From: Epiperipatus broadwayi | Taxonomy: Eukaryota > Onychophora > Udeonychophora > Euonychophora > Peripatidae | NCBI GenBank assembly: GCA_028023455.1 | Contig: JAQFVV010006221.1 | Coordinates: forward strand, 10,964,825-11,028,824 | Length of the DNA stretch: 64,000 nucleotides | Direction of reading: 5' to 3' | Part shown: piece after piece, positions 35,319-46,635 of the stretch | Position numbering within the stretch: the first letter of the stretch is position 1 | How the letters are laid out: every line of letters begins with the position of its first letter | The notes under the pieces: generated by a model | What the model saw: the letters and a program-made list of their open reading frames with translations, nothing else | What the model was told of the DNA's origin: nothing | Database searches by the model: none | Program-made: the position numbers and the translations under genes

Positions 35319-36266
35319 CACCTGGGTCTCTTTTTATGGAGACTTATTTAACATGATTTTAAAGTTACACGATTCTGTGTTTCACCAGAAGTCGAACTCT
35401 GATAATGTGCTATTACTTTAAATAATAAATTTTGTGTATATTGAAAGTAATAGCACATTATTGGAATTCAACTTTCATCTTAGTAATTTCAATATTTTCA
35501 GTGCTTTATAATAGTAAAATTTTATGCAATAATGAAATTAAAATCATGATTTCCACATTTTATGTATACACACATTAAATTTTACAAGATTATAATGTAA
35601 ATTTGTTCAAACATTGTGCGTGTTAATTTTGCATTTTAAATCACATTCTGTTTTTACTTTTTAAAAAAGAATGTAATCAATTATTAATCATTTAGTGTCC
35701 GCAAGTTTATTTTTAATCAATAATAGCAGTGAGCACAATTAAAATTGAAAATTAAAAAATTAAAGACAAAATAAGAATTTAATTTTTAGTTGTTAGATTA
35801 ATTACTAATTAAGTTGTCACCAGAAAACCATTAACAACATGAAAGTGACGTTGGCGCTAGTTGTATTTTCTCATGTGAAGAATCTAATTTTTTTACGAGT
35901 TTGCAAACAAACCTGTTTATTGGCAAATCATGATAATAATTAAAATGTGTATAAAAAATGTAAATTACTGTAAATTATGCATAAAAATATATTGTTTTGA
36001 ATAAAATTAAATATTATAGTTAAAAAAGTTTGTCTTGTATCAATTTTTTTCAAATTTGAAATTTTTCATTAGCCATATTTTATTTCCTTTTTTTTTTGCA
36101 CGAATTTTAAAGTAATTTTACATTGGTGCTTTGCTTTTGTGCAATTTTTGAAAAATCTCAGTCCGTATCCCCCCTTTTTCAAGCTAAGTTACATCTACTT
36201 TCGCGCGATTTCGTTTGCGCGTGTTTTCTGAGGAACCTAGCTATAGTGTAAAACGAGACCCAGGTG
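35319..36266. mobile_element. 948-bp non-autonomous TIR transposon nested in the PLE-A tail
   Basis: Perfect 12-bp terminal inverted repeats CACCTGGGTCTC / GAGACCCAGGTG bound the element. TATATATA on both sides (35311-35318 and 36267-36274) could be an 8-bp target duplication, although the target is itself TA-rich. Removing it joins the PLE-A tail exactly as it reads at 32781-32831. A subterminal inverted pair around ATAATGTGCTATTACTTT (35402-35419 and 35444-35461) is present. No transposase is encoded, and the superfamily is not clear to me from the termini. Confidence 0.88.
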
Positions 36267-36303
36267 TATATATAATATTTTATAATGGTTATTGTATTTT
36301 ACA

Positions 36304-36307
<4 letters not shown>
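36267..36307 (+). repeat. Distal piece of the PLE-A tail
   Basis: ATTTTATAATGGTTATTG and its flanks match 32789-32831 with one difference. This is the continuation of the PLE-A 3' region beyond the nested transposon, and it ends at a (TA)n array. Confidence 0.85.

Positions 36308-36363
<56 letters not shown>
36308..36363. repeat. (TA)n microsatellite
   Basis: A TA array directly at the right end of the PLE-A tail. Confidence 0.96.
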
Positions 36364-36366
<3 letters not shown>

Positions 36367-39282
36367 GCCATTACAATTTAGTCACTAGCTAAATTTATAG
36401 TAATGTGCATGTAGAAAAGGTAAACCAAAAATCATCATCACATTTTTATATAATCATAAATGAAGCTGTAGGGCATCCAAGTTCAAACCCTACAAGGTCC
36501 AGTTCTAAAAGCTTTAAACAGAGAAAGAATGGGTCAACAATTACATGCTTTACTTGTTTGTGTGTTGATAGAAAGGTAATACACACATTTAAACTATTTA
36601 ATATTTAATTTTTCTTTAAAAAGCAAAGTTATAATGCATACATATAGGCAATGTATGTGTAAATTATTTAATTGTTTTATATTTCAAATATTAAACATTT
36701 TAACTTTCTTTAAAACTAACCTATGCTTGATCAATTCTAATATTTTATTCTATGCTTTTATTTTGCTTTTCTTTAATTATAAGTGGGATTTAAAAGTTAC
36801 AGATTTAATTAAATAATTGGGTTATAATTACTAAGCTAGCAATTATATTATTTAATGTTAGTTTATGAATGATTTGAAAGAATGAAGGATGTGTGTACAT
36901 TACATACAAAAATTTACATTTCCTAAATATTGAAAGAAAAGGAAGGATTAAATCTGTCAAATTATTTTTTTTTGTACAATTTTTTTGTTAAAAGAGGAAA
37001 TCTGTTTAATCAGATATCGATCTTTGTAGCAATTTTTTTTTGTAAATGATTGTTTCACTTTGGGAGCTTATAATGGGTGAGAACTCTAATTTTGAAATTG
37101 TCTTATCTCAAGATCTAAAGAAGGAAGCTCAAAGATTTGAAATGTTACCTGGATGTTAAAAAAAAAAAAGAGAAAAGAAAGGAAATAAGGATTGAGTCTA
37201 TTTTTTTTTAAACAAAAGTGTCTGGAAAAAGGATTAAACTTTTCAGTTGAAAAATAATTTAGTTGAAAATAAATTAGAGATCTAATTAAAACAAATTTGT
37301 CCAAAAATAGCAAGTGATGCTATCTCTGATTGGTTAAGTTAGCTAAAAATTGGATATAAAAAGCTGTCTTGAATTATTATTATGATTATTGTTTATGATT
37401 CAGATTATTAAACTATCCAATTGAATGCTGAAAATATAAGAAATGTCTGGCTAGAAAAATTATATGTATGTCCCATCGGTTCCGGACCATCTGGGGAAGC
37501 TGCACATCACATAGGAAAGAAAAGATGTGTCTAAAATAATATTCTACACCTTTCAACTGACCAGAGAAATAAGATGTTTTTTTATAGAAGGAAGAAAGCA
37601 TTCACCTGCATTCAAAGAAGATGAATTAATCTACTGATAAATATTAATCATCAAGTCCAATTAATTGTTACAACAACTGATTTTAAACTCAAGAAAATTT
37701 ATAAATGTGAAAACAACTGCTGTATTTCATCCACATGCTTGACAGGAAGAGAAGAAAAATTAATATAATGATTTCCAAATTGTCCACTAAAGCAAATAAC
37801 CTCAATAGAGTCATCATCATCAAATAGTTATACACCTCAAGAAAGAGATTGTTCCCACGTAAAACGGAAATGGTAGCTGCAGAAATATAGACATTATACA
37901 AGACAAGTTTGAACCCTTGGAAATTCGCCACAAACAAAAGATCGGTAATATGACTTTTTATATCTATTTTCTTTATGATATCAGTCTTAAGAAACATTTT
38001 AGCAATAAAGTGGTATATTTTATTTAAAGAACCTTTAAAGACTATTCAGATCGATTAAAACAAGAATGTCTTACTAAAAATAACTTTGAGCTTCATAAAT
38101 TATCTTGAATGTATGAAAATTATTTGTTTATTAATTTTACAGTTATGAAAAATATTAATGTGTAAAACAATTTTTTTTATGGTATTATGATTTTAGTTTT
38201 AACTAATATATTATTATTTTGGTTTTAAATAATATTTTGTTATCATGGGATAAAACACGCACATACATAATGATATTTTATATGTGTATAATTGCGATTG
38301 AATGTGGAGTAACAAGTAGTGTTAGAATATTAGATTAGTTTGTTTCATTAAGTATAGCATTTCAGAGGTAGAAGAGAGGGGGGAGAAAATAATTTAAAAC
38401 TTGTTTCTAAAACTTGCTCTTTCAATTCTACTAACATTTTTTTTTACATTCTATTTACATGTTAGATTTTTAAAGTATGTGTGCTAATGAGCAGATAATA
38501 TTTTTTTTTTCTTGAAATACTTTTCTCATGGAGTGAAAATCATGGTCAATGTGACATCCAACTTAATACAAAATACATTTGAAGGGAAAGGGGGAAGAAC
38601 TTAAAATTAATCTGAGGATTGTTATATAATCAATTATTATTATTATTATTCATGTCAATTTTCATATTTATCTAGAAATTTTTATGTATATGTTAGAAAT
38701 GTAGTAATAAATATTAGTTTGTTTTATTAAATGAGGCGTATATATTTCATTAAGTGTAGTCTTTGTTAAGTGTGATTATTCATCATCATCAATGGTTGAA
38801 TATTAGTTATTTAAGATATAAGTAAATATGCTAAAATTAAGCAATAATTATGAATTTCTTTATAAAATTTAGTTTTATGTTTAGGCTTAGTCCTAGAGCT
38901 GTAGTTGAAACCCTTGTCATTATTGTTATTATTATCATCATCATCATCGTCATCAACGTTTTAATTAATGAGCTGTTTAACTGTTTAAAGGCCATAAATA
39001 AATATTGATTTTATAATATTTAGTGATTTCTTAGTATTATTATAACCACATCCTGTCATCTATTTCATGCAAGGATGAGTGAATTGCCATCCTAAATTAG
39101 TTATATATAATCTGAGCTAGTAAACTTATAAAACTATTGAAACACATTTGTTATGCTAAGATCTGAGAAATGATTTATGTCTAATATACTCCACTTTGGT
39201 TTAAAGATGTTTTACTTTTACCTAACTATTAGTGCTTATAGTGATATGGCTCAAAAAGCAAAATCTCTCATTTTTATTAGAA
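36364..39282. other. AT-rich non-coding region
   Basis: No gene recognised. A lone B-box-like GTTCAAACCC occurs near 36481. A (CAT)n run at about 38936-38956, GAT on the minus strand, could be the tail of a lost RTE copy. Short open frames at 37.1-38.0 kb show no recognisable family. Confidence 0.45.
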
Positions 39283-39287
39283 ATAAA

Positions 39288-39385
39288 GTACCAAAAAGGG
39301 ATTCAAACCCGGTACATGTGAAAGGTTATTAGATATAACCGTGTCTAGATTCAGATAATCTAGTGGCGCCCTGCTAGACCATATT
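39288..39385 (-). mobile_element. tRNA-derived SINE head
   Basis: On the minus strand an A box TGGTCTAGCAGGG (complement of about 39368-39380) is followed by a palindromic middle segment around CTAGATTATCTGAATCTAG. A B-box-like GGTTTGAATCCC ends it. The A-to-B spacing of about 65 bp is longer than in a real tRNA, and no acceptor stem is evident. It shares its A box with the degraded head at 12.6 kb. Confidence 0.65.
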
Positions 39386-39679
39386 CACTTAGTATTTGTT
39401 TAAACATGCACTTAACATCAAACCAAGAAATGAAAGTGGATAAAACCTACTGTCTGTATACCTGAGTTATATTTTATTGAATTACTAGTGTACTCACTTC
39501 ACGTGATTTCATATACCTGAGTTATAATACTTGTTATAATACTTATTACTAATTTGCTTATAATTATTGAGATAGTGTTTACTTGAGAAATCCAAGTTAT
39601 TTTAAAAATTACGATCATTATATATTGGACTCATTTGCTCAGGTATGGTAATATCTTTTGAATGAACATTAATTATGTT

Positions 39680-39682
<3 letters not shown>
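39386..39682. other. AT-rich non-coding stretch
   Basis: Nothing recognisable apart from a short internal repeat of ATACCTGAGTTATA near 39459 and 39511. Confidence 0.45.

Positions 39683-39727
<45 letters not shown>
39683..39727. repeat. (TA)n microsatellite
   Basis: A TA array at the outer (3') end of the minus-strand PLE fragment. Confidence 0.96.
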
Positions 39728-39729
<2 letters not shown>

Positions 39730-39730
<1 letters not shown>

Positions 39731-40003
39731 CAAATAAAATATTCACTAATTAAAAACTATTGTAATAAAAATAATAAATATAATAGTAATTAACTATTAT
39801 ATACAGTTTTTCAATCTGCAGACATACTTTTATTTAATTCCTTAATTCTCCTCAACTGCCATTAAATTCAAAAAACATAACTGAAGCAAATATCATCAAT
39901 TCAAATTCCATGAATCCTGAATTTTAACATTAGCAATTTGTTTAATAATTATATTTATTTTATTTCTATCTATTAATATTGCCTCATTGATTCCATTTAT
40001 TTC
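39730..40003 (-). pseudogene. Penelope-like element, C-terminal and 3' region, inverted arm
   Basis: The minus strand reads EAILIDRNKINI, then IKQIANVKIQDSWNLN and a stop. The 3' part follows, with CAGTTGAGGAGAATTAAGG and a stretch shared with 40500-40600. It is the inverted counterpart of the 3' half of 40010-40600 and is related to family A. Only the last 35 or so codons remain. Confidence 0.8.
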
Positions 40004-40009
40004 AAATGC

Positions 40010-40600
40010 TCAAGTGAAATTTTTTAAAGATGTTTATAAGGATATGTTAATGTTTTATTTTGTTTTATAAATAATGTTAATAAGTTAGTGAATAATTCTA
40101 AAAATGTCATACCTATCAATCAGAAAAGTAACATTGTATATCAAATTTTTTGTGGATGTATGTTATCATATACAGGTCAATTGGGGTGCAGTATTAAAAA
40201 AAGATTAAAGGAGCATGAATTGTTATACAAGTGTGTGAAAAGTAAAAATAATAGTGATTTAATGACTACTTCAGTTTTTTTTGGATCATGAAAGGATATA
40301 TAAATATAAATTTAAGTTAGATATTGAACATGTTAAGATTCTTTATAAAGAGAGAAACCATAATAAAAGAAAAATTAAGAAGACAATTTTAATAAATAAA
40401 AATAAAATGAATATAATTAATATACATGTTACTAGTATTAAAATTTGGCATTCATGGGATTTGAGTTGATAAAGTTTGGATCTGTTATATTTTTTTAATT
40501 TAATGGCAGTTGAGGAGGATTAAGTAATTAACCAAAAGTGCTTCTACAGATTGGAAGACTGTATATAAGAGTTAATTACCATTATATTTATTATTTTTAT
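40010..40600 (+). pseudogene. Penelope-like element, GIY-YIG and 3' region, direct arm
   Basis: The frame at 40088-40291 reads NNSKNVIPINQKSNIVYQIFCGC, YTGQLGCSIKKRLKEHELLY and TSVFF. After a +1 shift near 40280, DHERIYKYKFKL and IEHVKILYKERNHNKRKIKKTILI follow to 40469. This is the PLE nuclease, but the YIG motif reads YTG, which would disable a GIY-YIG active site. A degenerate hammerhead-like segment lies at 40506-40545 (TTGAGGAGG, a hairpin, then AAAAGTGC). The left end meets the inverted arm at about 40003-40015. Confidence 0.85.
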
Positions 40601-40639
<39 letters not shown>

Positions 40640-40640
40640 A
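40600..40640. repeat. (TA)n-(TG)n compound microsatellite
   Basis: TA repeats (40600-40616) pass directly into TG repeats (40617-40640) at the 3' end of the PLE fragment. Confidence 0.95.
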
Positions 40641-41552
40641 TGTAGGATTGTGGTGTTCTTATTTAAATTGTAACATGTGTAAAATTTACAAGTATTAAAA
40701 TTTTACTCACAAGAAGCATGCATTTTGTTAATGTATAAAATAATAGAACTATGAAGTTTTTTAAAAAAATCAGAATAAGAAGGTATTCAGATTTCAAAGT
40801 AATGAAATTAATTTCAAAAAATATTAAAGATACTTTGAACATAATTAAAGACAATATATTTTAAGTTTAAAAGGAAATGATATAGAAATAAGAAAAAGTA
40901 AGATTTTATTGTGTAATGAAAAAATTCAGCAAATCAGAATCAATTGATTAATAATTCAAAAATAATAATGATTAAATAATGCAAAGGTAATATCATTATT
41001 AGATGCAATTTACAAAAATAAAAGAAACAGATAAGCTGCTATATAATATATAATAACTTTTATAGTAACTTTTATAGATTTCAAAGATCATGCATATATT
41101 CGCAATATTAAAACAAAAACATAAGTTTCATCATCAATATTTTAGGGCTGAAATTTATTGCATTTAGGACATCATGGGAATGTTTACAATTTAAATGAGT
41201 ATTAGTATATTCAAAAGCATCATTAACTCTTAAGCAAGTTATTTTTCCTGTTTCTCCTTGCTTTAAATAACCATATTTATATTTTATGTTAAAATTAAAT
41301 ATTTTTTTTCTAACATATCCTTCTAATATATATTTCAAAATAATATGTCACTGAAAGTATAACCAAGATTTTATTTTTCATTTTTTTATGTACATTAAAA
41401 AAGCTATTACTTACTTATTTTAACATTTTCCATATTTATATTAAATGCAATTAAATGTTCTACTTTAGAATTGAGTGAAGATTAAATTCCTGACTTGTAC
41501 TATTGGCTAGACATCTGCAATTTATCTTCAAACAGAGAACTTTACACAAAAA

Positions 41553-41554
<2 letters not shown>
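40641..41554. other. AT-rich non-coding stretch
   Basis: The minus strand at 41108-41338 is open for 76 codons and has short stretches reminiscent of a PLE C-terminal region (YLKQGETGKITCLRVNDAFEYTNTHLNCKHSHDV is read in parts), but the similarity is not firm enough for a call. Confidence 0.35.

Positions 41555-41642
<88 letters not shown>
41555..41642. repeat. (TA)n microsatellite
   Basis: A TA array of about 88 bp. Confidence 0.97.
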
Positions 41643-41644
<2 letters not shown>

Positions 41645-44383
41645 TTCTGTGAATAAAACTCCTTTTAAGTAAGCCATTGCAAGGTAAAGTCCTATCCAAC
41701 AGTTCTTCATAAAGGAATAGTGAGAGAATACATTATTCATCACATTTTCGAAGTTCTATATGATGAAGTTTGTCTGTTTTTATTCTTGGTTTATCCACTG
41801 GATAAAATAATTACACTCATTGCCATCTAATATTGGATAGTTATATAGGTTAGCTATGAGGCAGATATCTAAAAATAAAGTTCTAGGTTTGAGTCAAGAT
41901 TTTATCTGGTTCATGTCTGAACTCAAGTCATTGGCATTGTGGACAAATGTGCTTCTGTATTGCGAGATTTTTATCTGTATGTTTTTTTTTTATTTTAATT
42001 ATATATATGTAATATACATACATATATCAATGCTTAAGTTTAAATATTTGCAATTATTCATTAGACTGCCATATGTGACTAATACATTGATATTGAATAT
42101 ATAGAGAACATTAGCTCCTCAAAAATTTTCATAATGATAATTTTATGTGAAAACATTAAAATATTTTTTCAAAATATTTAAAATTAAAACGAAGAATCTA
42201 ACATGTTGTTTGATAATATCAAATAAATGACTCCCCCATATTTTACAATCACATTTTTATGTTTAGAAAATTAATATTTTAATATATAAAAATATTTATT
42301 TATCAGTTATTCAAAGTGAACTTTTAGACATTTAATTTTTCAAAATAAAAAACTTTTACTAAAACAATAAAAAAAAAATGTGTTTAACAAAATAATAATA
42401 ATACATTTATTTTATCTAAATTCAGCTTACAAAACGATTGTCAAATAAAATAAAATTTATTTTATATATGAAACAGAATTATCATATCTTTAATATATAT
42501 AATTCAATAACTTTGTAAACTGCTTTTAAAATTGTCGAATATTTGAGCAGCTGGCTTATAACTAAAGTATCTTGCAGATGAGCTGATGCTCCTCTCTGAT
42601 TTTCTGGTTGCACAAAAAAAAAAAAATCTTAATCGAATCTTTTAAAAAAGAAAATATATTATAATAATTATAAAAGTTACATCAACAGATTGACTAAAGA
42701 CATTTCAATCTGGACAAACAACTCTATGCAGTTAGCAACTAATTATACAATTTATTATTTAACTGGACAAATCTTAAAATCTTTATCAATCAAAAATTAT
42801 TACTCATCACAGTAAACAATTTGACTACTATTATCAATGCCCCAAGTGGTTTAGCCAAAACGGTAGAATAATAACTTTGAAATTTAGAGGTTTCAGGATT
42901 AAAACTCAACTTCCGCTAAACATCTCATAGCTCTCTGAACAAATAATCATTTATTTATTAGAGAGTGGTATTCTCTGCATCATAAAAAAAAAAATATCAT
43001 AAATGGAAGAATTTTAATGGATTCTTACTATGATAAAATAAGCTTAATTCAGAAACAAAGTTGATTCCATCACAATTAATTTTTTAAAAAAATAAAAAGC
43101 AGCAGTAGAGATCAGTTTTATTAATTTAATTTAACAATTTCATATTAAAATATTTGGTAGAGTAAGAAAACAATTTTTTCTGTATGGAATCTTATTAACT
43201 GATCAAAGTAAAGATTGTTTTTATTTATTTTTGATTTGAATTTATAATTTGATTTTTTTTTAAATTTTGCTCTTTTTTTAATATTTTAATTATTTTATTA
43301 AATCCTGTTAACTTACAATTATTTGATCATTTGCTTGTATAATATTTAGATGTAATATTCAATAAATATATTTCATTAATATATACATATGAGTATATTT
43401 TCACACACACATATATATTATATTAATTATATATTCGTAAATTTTGAACAAGTGGTTCTGCGCTACAATTATTTTACCTTAATTTAGATTACATGGTTAA
43501 TATCGATTATTTAAATTATTTTGTTTTTAATTTTTATTGTCGATTTTTAAAAAAAGAAGCTGTTGAATCATTACAAATACACATACAAACATATATATAT
43601 AAAGAGAGAAAAAGAGAATAAATAAAATATTGAATTAAAATAGTTGCTATAAACAAACGACTCACCAATAATTCCTCATAGGAAAAAAAATATTAGTTTA
43701 ATAATCCTGATTATTTGTTAAATAGTAAAGATTTTAGCATTTTTCCATTTCTGTTTTACACTGTAGGCTATTAAAGAGGTCTACTGATGAAAGATATAAG
43801 AATTATCATCAGAATTGTGGGATAACGGTAAGTAATCTATAAACGATGTATAAACCGAGAATATTTCATGTTAATCCTATATGATAATGTAGAGAGTATG
43901 CTAATTCTGTTTGTTTGATATTTTGGGATCCTTTAATATTTTCTATAGCAAAGTTTTCTTTCTGAAAATCTTTTTGAAAAACTTTACTACCATATTCAAC
44001 TATAACTTTTTATTATTTTTTTATTATTTTCAGCCATATCCTACCAATGAATACAATCACCACTGTATTTCTTTACAATGCCTTTAAAATAATCTTTTAA
44101 CATAAATAGAATCTGCATCTTTCACAAAAACCATATTGAGTTCACTATAAAAATATATTTTTAGAAAGTATTGTATGTTCATTAATTTGCATGTCCGGTC
44201 TAATGAAAATGTGATTTTATAGTACCTCAGTAGTATCACATACAACAAGTTGCAGTACATATTGTTTGGTCTTAGGATCTTGTTAACATAAAGTTTTATG
44301 GGGCATTCTTAAATAAAAAATTTCTAATATGCTGTCTAAATATCACTTCTACACAATAATTATGTAAAATAATAGCTCTATAC
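41643..44383. other. AT-rich non-coding region
   Basis: No gene recognised. A weak tRNA-like segment lies at 42839-42920, with an A-box-like TGGTTTAGCCAAAACGG but a poor B box. It may be a heavily decayed SINE. Confidence 0.45.
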
Positions 44384-44856
44384 CAGGGGTGGGCAAATAG
44401 AAGCCTGAGGGCCACATGTGGCCCACTAAGAGTTTTTATTCAGCCTGCCAAGACAATCAGTAAAATCTGCCTTGAACTGAGATTTCTTTCCCATGCACGA
44501 CCAAAGATTTGTCTTGTATTTTCCACTAGAATGGCCATGTCAATAAACATGCACAGTGTAAATATGATGTGCAGTGCTTTTCCAGTTGATCTGGTTAAGT
44601 TCAATTTTGTCTTTGCATTAGCAAATATGTATATTTTCAACTTTAGTGAAACCATGACCCCTCTGAAAAATGTAAAATCAGTGATAAATGTCATGTGTTT
44701 AATGAAGAATGGACAAACAAATATTTCTTTGGTAATACAGGGAATAAAGCAGTGTGTTTATTGTGTCATGAAAAAAGGTGTGGCCCTCCACTAACCTTCA
44801 CTTCCACAAAGTGGCCCCTGATGTGGCCCTCGAGCCAAAACAATTTCCAGCCCCTG
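44384..44856 (+). mobile_element. 473-bp non-autonomous hAT transposon
   Basis: The terminus CAGGGGTGGGCAAA faces an imperfect inverted terminus that reads CAGGGGCTGGAAA on the other strand. Both lead into a GAGGGCCACAT segment. An exact 8-bp target duplication CTCTATAC (44376-44383 and 44857-44864) is the hAT hallmark. The termini resemble those of hAT elements related to ZBED5/GTF2IRD2-type host genes. It keeps only the start of a transposase gene, so it was deleted internally and needed a transposase in trans. Confidence 0.95.
44686..44793 (+). pseudogene. hAT transposase N-terminus with partial BED-type zinc finger
   Basis: The frame reads KCHVFNEEWTNKYFF, then a KAVCLLCHEK segment. This is the start of ZBED5/SCAND3-like hAT transposases: a V-FN-EWT-KYFF block followed by the first cysteine pair (C..C) of a BED zinc finger. 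The second half of the finger and the catalytic RNase H-like domain are absent, because the sequence runs straight into the right terminus. Confidence 0.85.
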
Positions 44857-44883
44857 CTCTATACAATTACTTTAATTCCCATA

Positions 44884-45048
44884 ATAATAAATTGAAAGTA
44901 TGCTAGCCTTTCTCACATGTGCAATTATAACAGAGAAAGCCAATCAGATTTTAAACAGATATCTCTCTGTTATAATTGCGCATGTGAGAAAGGCTAGCAT
45001 ACTTTCAATTTATTATCAATTTTCAATATGTGATTTAGATAAATATTG
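44884..45048. mobile_element. 165-bp snap-back insertion with 13-bp target duplication
   Basis: Arms of 53 bp (44884-44936 and 44964-45016) form a hairpin with one mismatch and a 27-nt loop. A 32-bp tail follows the right arm. The exact 13-bp direct repeat TTTAATTCCCATA brackets the unit at 44871-44883 and 45049-45061, and the left arm starts directly at this repeat. There is no coding capacity. A duplication this long fits target-primed retroposition better than a cut-and-paste transposon. The hAT element ends only about 7 bp upstream of the left repeat. Confidence 0.85.
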
Positions 45049-45061
45049 TTTAATTCCCATA

Positions 45062-45565
45062 GTTATTTTACTTTGATAAATTGATCCCTCAATTGTTAAA
45101 TGCATTAACATCAAATTGAAATCTATGTTGCTTCTCAACATTTGCTTACACTTTCAATAACCATTCAGAAAAAATTTGCTGAGATTTTTTCCCTCACTAG
45201 TTGATAAAGAACTTGAACTATTTTGTTAATTATTAAACAAAATTATTTCTATATATTCAAAACATTAGATATATTTTAATGATTATTTTTGAAGTGAACA
45301 AGAATAGCACAATCATCAGCATACTATAAATCCAAAATCCAGAAAGTTAAATTTCATCTTTTTGCTTTTAATTGATTCAAATAAAAATTTTCACTGTTGA
45401 ATCTATATTAAATCTTAGTTCTTGATTCATTAAACCTACCTATAACCAGTTCTCAAGACCAATGTTATAAAATTCAAAAACAAAATTAAAACTAGTACAT
45501 GTCCTTTTTTATCAATAATTTTCATTTTAAATGATTTAAATTTTGGAGATATAGCAATAATATAG
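45062..45565. other. AT-rich non-coding stretch
   Basis: No gene or repeat family recognised. Confidence 0.5.
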
Positions 45566-46635
45566 TGTAACGGTCAGAAAATGTGTGACTTGTAAACATA
45601 GTGCAGAATTCGACCACCATACATAACAGCAGCACCATCAAGTAGCGAAGCCACCCGTGGTACTGAGTTCGAACATAGTTTATCAGTTCCACAATACAAT
45701 CCATGAAACAACGCATCTGATGCGACATTAGTAAATATTTCCTTAGGCACGGTGGTCAGGGATATGCAAGAGACTCATGATTTTATTCTCGAGTTAGCCA
45801 ATAACCAAACTAATATTAATTAAACATTCATATTTACATAATCGAGGAAATATTATATAGAATGGGTATCGAATAAATGAAACGTAACTGCAGACGTATA
45901 GTTTAAAATTATTTATTAATACATTTTAATAAAACAATCATTAATAATATTTTATGGACTAACAGCTTCAGTAGCGGGATTTGCAACATGATTATATTTT
46001 AAAGAATACATTTATTTATTTAGACATTATTTTATATTGGGGACTCAGTAGCGGTATTTCCGATACTGTAATGTTTACAAAGGGAATTCACTTATTTGAA
46101 GGCTTAATCTAGCTACCTAAAATTCTCGAGTAAGTATTTCTAATGCATGCCTTGGGGAATTTATACCTTTGCAATGCAAGAGTCTAAAGTAAGATTTAAG
46201 AGTAGCGGCGGACATATATTTATTTAATTAAACTATTTATTTTATGACTAAGGGCAAACATTTATTTGAGAGTGAATTATGAAGATAATGCAGAGGCGGA
46301 GTGATATATAGAATAATAGAATTGAGCAAAGGAACACGTGGTACACTTTAGAAAGGCGATATGGAATGGCAGTATATTGAAACTGCAATGCCACGAATGA
46401 GTTTATAAAACTGTCAGGCTGGTCTCTGCCGCAGCCCGATGAAGTAAGGTGTCACATAAGCATAACCAGGGACAAGCGGTACGTGTCGCAATTTGCCAGC
46501 TGGCTGCATGACAGGTCAAATCCTACGGGAGCATTTATTATGTCCGCTTGTGTAGGACGACGGGGGTTAATTTCAACCCTGAAGAATCCGGAATATTTAC
46601 GGTGGAATAGATCATCGCGTCTCTAAAACGTAACA
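45566..46635. mobile_element. Possible solo LTR
   Basis: The stretch starts TGTAACGGTC and ends AAAACGTAACA, giving TGTAACG/CGTAACA-like inverted ends with TG...CA. It is richer in GC than its flanks, especially at 46.3-46.6 kb. It has an internal near-repeat (CAGTAGCGGGATTTGC near 45970, CAGTAGCGGTATTTCC near 46046). No 5-bp target duplication, primer-binding site or coding region was seen. Another element type with unresolved borders is equally possible. Confidence 0.35.
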
